Made by a program: the position numbers and the translations under genes
Part shown: positions 14,795 through 20,231 of the stretch, in pieces
How positions within the stretch are numbered: the stretch's first letter is position 1
Layout of the letters: each line of letters begins with the position of its first letter
Notes under the pieces: model-generated
What the model saw: only the letters and a program-made list of their open reading frames with translations
What the model was told of the DNA's origin: nothing
The model's database searches: none
Source: an uncultured Moraxella sp.
GTDB lineage: Bacteria; Pseudomonadota; Gammaproteobacteria; Pseudomonadales; Moraxellaceae
Direction of reading: 5' to 3'
Length of the DNA stretch: 20,231 nucleotides
NCBI GenBank assembly: GCA_943908425.1
Contig: CALTTC010000030.1
Location: forward strand, 1-20,231

Positions 14795-14802
14795 AAGAAA
14801 GC

Positions 14803-14830
14803 TTGACAAACCTTATCCGTTCGCTATAAA
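14803..14830 (+). promoter_or_regulatory. topA: topA promoter
   Basis: TTGACA (14803-14808, consensus), 16-bp spacer, TATAAA (14825-14830), with a likely start near 14837 and a leader of about 45 nt. In E. coli topA is controlled by supercoiling; whether this one is cannot be read from the sequence. Confidence 0.8.
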
Positions 14831-14881
14831 GTAAAAAAAGCATCGGCGTATTTGCCTTTTTTATTTAATTTTGAGTCAATT

Positions 14882-17635
14882 ATGGGTCACACAACACGTA
14901 ACAGCACCACAAAAAAATCCACAACAGCAAAATCTGCAACCACAAGTAAAAGTTCTAAAGCGAAAACAGCCAAAAGTACCAAAGCCAAAAGTACGAAAAC
15001 CAAAAGCACCATAGCAAAAGGTACAACCCAAAAAAGCCCAACCGCCAAAGGCAAGGCGCTGGTGATTGTAGAGTCGCCCGCCAAAGCCAAAACCATTAAC
15101 AAGTATTTGGGCGATAATTATATTGTGCGTTCAAGCGTTGGGCATATCAGAGACTTGCCCGTTGGGGGGTCAAAATCCGCCAGTAAAACAAGCGACCAAA
15201 AAAGCGATGAAGCTTGCCTATCTAAAGAGCAAAAAGCCCAAATGGCACTGGTACGGCGAATGGGGGTTGATCCTGAAAATGGTTGGGTTGCCCGCTATGA
15301 AATTTTGCCAAGCAAAACCAAAGTGATTAAAGAATTAAAAGCCTTGGCAAAAGACGCAAGCGAAATTTATCTTGCAACCGACCTAGACAGAGAAGGAGAA
15401 GCGATTGCGTGGCATTTAAAGCAAGTGATTGGCGGTGATGACAGCAAATATAGCCGTGTGGTGTTTAATGAAATCACCAAATCTGCCATCAGCGATGCTT
15501 TTGATAATCCCAGTCGTCTAAATATGGATAGGGTAGATGCCCAGCAAGCACGGCGGTTTTTGGATAGGGTGGTGGGCTTTATGGTGTCGCCTTTATTGTG
15601 GCAAAAGGTGGCACGAGGCTTATCAGCAGGGCGAGTGCAATCGGTGGCGACACGGCTTGTGGTGGAGCGTGAGCGTGAGATTCGCTCGTTTGTGCCTGAA
15701 GAATATTGGCAGATTTTTGCTGATACGCACCATCATTTAGCCAAAGATGAGCCTATTCGCCTAGAAGCGGTGCGACAAAATGGCAAACCGCTTGCCCTAA
15801 AAAACGAAAGCCAAGCCAAAAAAGTGGTGCAAGTATTAAACAATGCCGATTTTGTCGTGGCAGAACGTGAACAAAAGCCCACGCAATCTAAGCCTGCTCC
15901 CCCGTTTATTACATCAACCTTGCAACAAGCGGCCAGCACACGCCTTGGCTTTAATGTCAAAAAGACAATGATGTTAGCCCAAAGGCTTTATGAATCAGGG
16001 CATATTACTTATATGCGTACCGACAGCACTTTTTTGTCAAAAGATGCCATCACGGCGGTGCGTGGGTACATTGATGAGCAATTTGGCAAAGATTTTTTGC
16101 CCAAAACCGCCAATCATTATGGCAACAAACAAAACGCCCAAGAAGCCCACGAAGCGATACGCCCATCTTATGTTGCGGTTTTGGCACACCAATTAAAAGA
16201 TATGGAGCGAGATGCCCAGCGTCTTTATGAGCTGATTTGGCGACAATTTGTGGCGTGTCAGATGCCCCCTGCCAAATACCATTCAATGACCCTAACGGTA
16301 ATGGCAGACACGGTGGAGCTAAAGGGCAAAGGGCGAGTGATGGTATTTGAAGGCTACACTAAGGTCAATCCCCCCGCCAAAAGCGATGATGTACTGCTAC
16401 CTAATGTGGCAATCGGTGAGATATTATCGGTTGATAACATTGACCCAAGCCAGCATTTCACCAAACCGCCCCCTAGATTTACCGAGGCAAGCCTTGTTAA
16501 AGAACTTGAAAAGCGTGGCATTGGACGACCATCAACTTACGCCTCCATCATTTCCACCATTCAAGAGCGTGGCTATGTCAGGCTAGAGAATAAACGCTTG
16601 TATGCCGAAAAAATGGGCGATATTGTAACCGACCGCTTGGTTGGTAGTTTTCCAGATTTGATGGATTATACCTTTACCGCCCATTTAGAAGACAAGTTGG
16701 ACGACGTGGCGACAGGAGCGGTGCCTTATAAAACGGTGCTGGACGGCTTTTATGGCAACTTTAAACAAAAGCTTATCATCGCCAAAGACAAAGATGGTAT
16801 GAGACCCAACGCCCCAACCGATGTGCCTGATGTGCATTGCGATGAATGTGGGCGGGTAATGCAAATTCGCACAGGCGGCACAGGCGTGTTTTTGGGCTGT
16901 ACAGGCTATCATTTGCCCCCCAAAGAACGCTGTAAAGGCACCAAAAATCTGATGCCTGTTGAGGCATTTGCCAGTCAAACAGCTGATGACGACACCGATG
17001 AGGTCAATGCCTTATTAGAAAAAAAGCGTTGCCCCAAATGCAACACCGCAATGGACGGCTATATTGTTGATGGTGGTCTAAAATTACACGTTTGTGGTAA
17101 TAATCCTGATTGTGATGGCTATGTATTAGAAAAAGGCGTATTTGAAACCGCCAAAGACGATGATGTGCCAACGATAGATTGCGACAAATGCGATGGGCAA
17201 ATGGTGCTAAAAACAGGGCGATTTGGGGCGTATTTTGCTTGCCAAAGCTGTGATAATACAAGAAAGGTGCTAAAAAATGGCGAACCTGCACCGCCTAGAA
17301 TGACGCCGATTGATATGCCAGAGCTTAAATCCACCAAGCACGATGACCATTTTATTTTGAGAGAAGGGGCGGCGGGACTGTTTTTGGCGGCGAGCAAATT
17401 CCCCAAAGTGCGTGAAACTCGCCCCCCAAAAGTGAGTGAAATTCGGGCGATTAAAGACAAATTGCCTGCCAAATTTCACTATCTTACAACAGCTCCGCTT
17501 ACCGATGATGATGGCAATCCAACCATTTTACGTTGGTCAAGAAAGGCAGGCGAGCAGTATGTCGGCTCTGAAAAAAATGGCAAGGCAACAAAATTTGCTC
17601 AAGTTTATAAAAAGGGTAGGTGGGTAAATGAGTGA
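14882..17635 (+). CDS. topA: DNA topoisomerase I
   Basis: 917 residues from the ATG at 14882; an upstream in-frame TTG has no ribosome site. This type IA enzyme relaxes negative supercoils. The TOPRIM domain begins with GKALVIVESPAKAKTINKYL (from residue 57) and holds D167, D169 and E171 (TDLDREGEA). The active tyrosine is Y377 in HITYMRTDST, with R379 beside it. Three C4 zinc ribbons follow (CDEC...C...C, CPKC...C...C, CDKC...CQSC) and then a C-terminal lysine-rich part. Odd point: residues 1-56 are a low-complexity tail of K, S, T and A (TKAKSTKTKST type) before TOPRIM, absent from the E. coli enzyme. The last bases overlap the start of the NYN gene, so the two are coupled. Confidence 0.97.
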   Translation: MGHTTRNSTTKKSTTAKSATTSKSSKAKTAKSTKAKSTKTKSTIAKGTTQKSPTAKGKALVIVESPAKAKTINKYLGDNYIVRSSVGHIRDLPVGGSKSASKTSDQKSDEACLSKEQKAQMALVRRMGVDPENGWVARYEILPSKTKVIKELKALAKDASEIYLATDLDREGEAIAWHLKQVIGGDDSKYSRVVFNEITKSAISDAFDNPSRLNMDRVDAQQARRFLDRVVGFMVSPLLWQKVARGLSAGRVQSVATRLVVEREREIRSFVPEEYWQIFADTHHHLAKDEPIRLEAVRQNGKPLALKNESQAKKVVQVLNNADFVVAEREQKPTQSKPAPPFITSTLQQAASTRLGFNVKKTMMLAQRLYESGHITYMRTDSTFLSKDAITAVRGYIDEQFGKDFLPKTANHYGNKQNAQEAHEAIRPSYVAVLAHQLKDMERDAQRLYELIWRQFVACQMPPAKYHSMTLTVMADTVELKGKGRVMVFEGYTKVNPPAKSDDVLLPNVAIGEILSVDNIDPSQHFTKPPPRFTEASLVKELEKRGIGRPSTYASIISTIQERGYVRLENKRLYAEKMGDIVTDRLVGSFPDLMDYTFTAHLEDKLDDVATGAVPYKTVLDGFYGNFKQKLIIAKDKDGMRPNAPTDVPDVHCDECGRVMQIRTGGTGVFLGCTGYHLPPKERCKGTKNLMPVEAFASQTADDDTDEVNALLEKKRCPKCNTAMDGYIVDGGLKLHVCGNNPDCDGYVLEKGVFETAKDDDVPTIDCDKCDGQMVLKTGRFGAYFACQSCDNTRKVLKNGEPAPPRMTPIDMPELKSTKHDDHFILREGAAGLFLAASKFPKVRETRPPKVSEIRAIKDKLPAKFHYLTTAPLTDDDGNPTILRWSRKAGEQYVGSEKNGKATKFAQVYKKGRWVNE

Positions 17636-18596
17636 GCCAAAAAAGCTTGCGGTATTAATTGATGCCGACAATTCATCACACAAAAATATTACCCTAATTT
17701 TGCAAGAAATTGTCAAGCTTGGTTTGCCTACGGTTAAGCGAGTGTATGGCGACTGGAGCAGTGAAATCAGCGATAATGGCAAGACGATTAACCGCTTGTA
17801 TGCGTGGCGTGATGTATCGCTAGAGCACGCCATTACACCCATTCATCAGTTTTCTTATACCAAAGGCAAAGATGCCACTGATATGATGTTAATCATCAAC
17901 GCAATGGATTTGCTGTATGGTGGAGCGATAGATGGTGGGTTTTGTTTGGTGTCTAGCGACAGTGATTTTACGCCACTGGCAAGTCGTATTCGTGAAAGTG
18001 GTCTTAAAGTTTATGGGTTTGGTGAGCGAAAAACACCCAGTGCTTTTGTCAATGCGTGCGATAAATTTATCTATGTTGAAAATTTAACCAAAAAAGAAGA
18101 CGTAGCCCTTGATGGCGTGGGTAATCAGCTGCAGGCTTGCCAAGATGTTGTGTCTGTACAAGAAATGGATGAAAAAACATTGCAACTAATTTTTACCGCT
18201 ATTAAAGATACCGCCGATGACGATGGCTGGGCTGATTTGTCGGTACTGGGTCAGCGTTTGGTGGCGTTAAAGCCTGACTTTGACCCTAGAACTTATGGGC
18301 GTGCTAAGTTGTCAGGGTTATTAAAGCAGTTGGGTTTGTTTATTATGCAGGAGCGTGGCTCACAAAAGTTTGTGCGTAAAAGAACAAGTTTTTCTAAGTT
18401 TTTAAAATTGGTAGATGGTTTGATTAAAGAGCGTTATGGGGTGGGGCAATGGATAGAGATGGTCGCCTTAACTCAAACAATTGATATTAATCCAAACGAA
18501 TACGGCTTTTGTAGCGTGCCTTTGATGTTTGAAAGTATTAACAGTAAGTATTTTGAATTAAGTGATGATAAGACGCAAATTAGGCTTGTGCAATAA
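17628..18596 (+). CDS. NYN-domain protein with OST-HTH/LOTUS domain (putative RNase)
   Basis: 322 residues. Residues 1-150 are a NYN (PIN-like) domain with acidic residues at the expected places: D12 and D14 in VLIDADN, D82/D85 in KGKDATDMML, D111/D113 in VSSDSDF. This fold usually cuts RNA with metal ions. Residues 182-252 resemble an OST-HTH/LOTUS domain (LIFTAIKD... DPRTYGRAKLSGLLKQLGLF), a likely RNA-binding module. Residues 253-322 look like a second, weaker winged-helix-type repeat. The ATG overlaps the topA stop (ATGAGTGA), indicating translational coupling, and a strong terminator ends the unit. The RNase activity and target are inferred from the fold only. Confidence 0.9.
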   Translation: MSEPKKLAVLIDADNSSHKNITLILQEIVKLGLPTVKRVYGDWSSEISDNGKTINRLYAWRDVSLEHAITPIHQFSYTKGKDATDMMLIINAMDLLYGGAIDGGFCLVSSDSDFTPLASRIRESGLKVYGFGERKTPSAFVNACDKFIYVENLTKKEDVALDGVGNQLQACQDVVSVQEMDEKTLQLIFTAIKDTADDDGWADLSVLGQRLVALKPDFDPRTYGRAKLSGLLKQLGLFIMQERGSQKFVRKRTSFSKFLKLVDGLIKERYGVGQWIEMVALTQTIDINPNEYGFCSVPLMFESINSKYFELSDDKTQIRLVQ

Positions 18597-18625
18597 ACAT
18601 GACGAGTGGTATTAACTTGGGTAAT

Positions 18626-18658
18626 AAAAAATGACAGTAATCGCTACTGTCATTTTTT
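18626..18658 (+). terminator. Bidirectional terminator between NYN gene and transporter gene
   Basis: Perfect 9-bp stem ATGACAGTA / TACTGTCAT (18631-18639 with 18645-18653) and a 5-nt loop, extended by five A and five T on either side. It sits between convergent genes and can work in both directions. Confidence 0.92.
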
Positions 18659-18670
18659 TAAGCGGTGTAG

Positions 18671-20068
18671 TTATAGATTAAAGCCTAAGGCATTTAACAC
18701 ACCCAATTCTGCCAAAAAGACCACAATCACCCCAAACGGCGCGATAAATTTTACGGTTAATTGCCATAGTGACCATGCTGTGCCATTTAGGCGCAATTCA
18801 TTTTTCATCCCATCGCTATTGACAAACCAGCCTAAGAAAATCAACGTCCCCAAGCCCACGAGTGGCAACATAAATTTACTTGTGGTGTAATCTAGTGCAT
18901 CAAAAATCCCTTGTGGCTTGACTTCACCGCCCACAGTAATGCTAAAGATGGTGATATCGCTTAAGATATTAAAGGACAATAGTGCTAATACGCCAAGTGC
19001 CCAAGTGGAGATAGCAGCCACGATGGTGGCGACATTGCGTTGCATTTTGACTTTTTCTACCAAAAACGCCACAATAGGTTCTAAAATAGAAATTGCCGAG
19101 GTAATCGCCGCAAACGTTAATAGCACAAAAAATAGCGTACCAATCACAAGCCCCATGCTCATCTGTCCAAAGGCAATCGGCAAGGTCATAAAGATAAGCC
19201 CCGGACCGCCTGCTGGGTCTAGATTATTGCTAAAAATAATCGGGAAAATCGCAAGCCCTGCCATCAAGGAGAAAATAATATCCCAAATGACTACCGTGCG
19301 CGCCGTGCTTAGTAAATTGACATCTTTATTAAGATACGAGCCATAGCTCACCATAATGGCAATACCAAGCGACAAGCAAAAAAAGGCGTGTCCCAAAGCG
19401 GATATCATGACTTTGCCATTGACTTTATTGATATCAAAATTAAACAAATAATTAAAGCCCGCCATAAAGTCCATATTAATCATGTTGTAGCCAACGATGA
19501 TAATCATAATCACCGCAAGCAACGGCATCATAAATTTGGAGGCTTTTTCAATACCGCCTGTAATCCCACCTGCCACAATAAAGGCAGTAATGCCCATAAA
19601 AATGGTATGCGAAATGGTAAGTTCGCTAGGGCTGGCTAGCATCGCAGTAAAAATCTCGCCGGTCTTATCGCCATCAGCACCCGCAAATTTATTGGTTACC
19701 ATTTTGGCAACATAGTTTAGCGACCAGCCCCCAATCACGCTATAAAACGATAAAATCATAAAGGCGGCAAGCGTACCCACGCCACCTAATATTCCCCAAT
19801 GCTTGGAGCGATTATTCTGTGTGGCAACCAAGCTAAAGCTGTCAATCGGGCTTTTTTGGGCGCGCCGACCAATCATCCATTCGGCAATCAATGTTGGAAA
19901 GCCGATAAGGGCGATACAAGCAATAAACAAGATAACGAATGCTGAGCCGCCGCCTTCGCCTGTCATATAAGGAAATTTCCAAATACTGCCAAGTCCGACC
20001 GCCGAGCCAACTGCCGCCATCAAAAATCCAAGCCGTGAGCCCCACTGCGAGCGATTATGTTCACTCAT
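18671..20068 (-). CDS. SNF/NSS-family sodium-dependent transporter
   Basis: 465 residues with about eleven or twelve membrane helices, normal for bacterial members of the neurotransmitter:sodium symporter family, which import amino acids or amines with Na+. The first helix carries the family signature: WGSRLGFLMAAVGSAVGLGS, then IWKFPY, GGGSAF and later EWMIGRRAQ. Two departures from LeuT are visible: GLGS where LeuT has GLGN (Asn27, a sodium ligand), and GEGGG where LeuT has ENGGG. AAGGAT lies 6 nt before the ATG at 20068. The substrate cannot be predicted. It is a single leftward gene with its own promoter and a bidirectional terminator. A repeat tract lies upstream. Confidence 0.94.
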   Translation of the reverse strand: MSEHNRSQWGSRLGFLMAAVGSAVGLGSIWKFPYMTGEGGGSAFVILFIACIALIGFPTLIAEWMIGRRAQKSPIDSFSLVATQNNRSKHWGILGGVGTLAAFMILSFYSVIGGWSLNYVAKMVTNKFAGADGDKTGEIFTAMLASPSELTISHTIFMGITAFIVAGGITGGIEKASKFMMPLLAVIMIIIVGYNMINMDFMAGFNYLFNFDINKVNGKVMISALGHAFFCLSLGIAIMVSYGSYLNKDVNLLSTARTVVIWDIIFSLMAGLAIFPIIFSNNLDPAGGPGLIFMTLPIAFGQMSMGLVIGTLFFVLLTFAAITSAISILEPIVAFLVEKVKMQRNVATIVAAISTWALGVLALLSFNILSDITIFSITVGGEVKPQGIFDALDYTTSKFMLPLVGLGTLIFLGWFVNSDGMKNELRLNGTAWSLWQLTVKFIAPFGVIVVFLAELGVLNALGFNL

Positions 20069-20108
20069 AGATTATCCTTAAGTGTCTAGTTATTATGGAA
20101 AATTGAAC

Positions 20109-20137
20109 AAAATAGCACAATAAATAAGCATTTGCAA
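20109..20137 (-). promoter_or_regulatory. Candidate promoter of the transporter gene
   Basis: Minus strand TTGCAA (20132-20137), 17-bp spacer, TATTTT (20109-20114), giving a leader of about 35 nt. The octanucleotide tract begins 40 bp upstream of the -35. Confidence 0.5.
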
Positions 20138-20146
20138 TATAAAAAC

Positions 20147-20174
20147 TTGACAAATTGAAAAACTTGAGAATAAT
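20147..20174 (+). promoter_or_regulatory. Candidate rightward promoter facing out of the window
   Basis: TTGACA (20147-20152, consensus), 16-bp spacer, AATAAT (20169-20174). The octanucleotide repeat begins 2 bp after the -10, so the transcription start would fall inside the repeat. The gene served lies beyond the right edge, so this is unproven. Confidence 0.5.
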
Positions 20175-20176
20175 TT

Positions 20177-20231
20177 ACGCCTAAACGCCTAAACGCCTAA
20201 ACGCCTAAACGCCTAAACGCCTAAACGCCTA
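20177..20231. repeat. Octanucleotide simple-sequence repeat, running off the right edge
   Basis: ACGCCTAA repeats without error, six full copies and seven bases of a seventh, to the last base of the window; the full copy number is not visible. A unit of eight is not a multiple of three, so copy changes would shift frame if translated, or change spacing if untranslated. Confidence 0.95.

Noticed and set aside
14852..14881. Upstream in-frame TTG start for topA adding ten residues
   Set aside because: It has no ribosome site and lies within the leader just after the predicted transcription start; the ATG at 14882 has GAG at normal spacing.

Overview
The window looks like chromosomal DNA from a gamma-proteobacterium of the Moraxellaceae, most likely Moraxella or a close relative. 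The basis is the AT-rich composition, the style of the protein sequences (Mg-type HemB, ExaC-like aldehyde dehydrogenase, a PBP5/6 with an AWC...ESCMY insertion, MetRS with a fused C-terminal tRNA-binding domain) and short AT-rich intergenic regions. This is family-level inference from memory of these proteins, not a database match. No rRNA, tRNA, CRISPR array, transposase or prophage gene was seen.

Layout, left to right. (1) 1-2100: two paralogous, leftward genes for secreted WG-repeat proteins (34-residue repeats). The first runs off the left edge. They share signal peptide, leader and promoter architecture, and carry near-identical 102-bp repeat units. (2) 2200-3370: rph (RNase PH) and a small two-helix membrane protein. 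(3) 3580-6535: a probable rightward operon of gltS (Na+/glutamate symporter), a YkuD-domain enzyme without a signal peptide, and a LysR-type regulator, closed by a terminator. (4) 6581-9570: leftward exaC-like aldehyde dehydrogenase with a triple 19-bp repeat upstream, then leftward hemB. (5) 9569-10433: an 865-bp AT-rich stretch with no recognisable gene. (6) 10434-14213: leftward metG, a small exported protein of unknown function, and dacC (PBP5/6 carboxypeptidase). metG contains an in-frame hexanucleotide microsatellite coding (Ser-Ala)7. (7) 14309-18596: rightward small membrane-anchored protein, topA with a lysine/serine/threonine-rich N-terminal tail, and a NYN-domain putative RNase overlapping the topA stop. 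(8) 18671-20068: leftward SNF/NSS-family sodium-dependent transporter. Upstream of it is an octanucleotide repeat tract that runs off the right edge.

Most genes are housekeeping: RNA trimming, glutamate uptake, haem synthesis, tRNA charging, DNA relaxation and cell-wall trimming. The less ordinary parts are the repeat-rich pieces: the WG-repeat pair, the (ACGCCTAA)n tract lying across a predicted transcription start, the 3 x 19-bp repeat before exaC, and the coding microsatellite in metG. Two gene-level points also stand out: the coupled topA-NYN pair, and the signal-less YkuD enzyme next to gltS, which may work in cytoplasmic murein-peptide recycling. I did not find convincing evidence for a wholly new multi-gene system.
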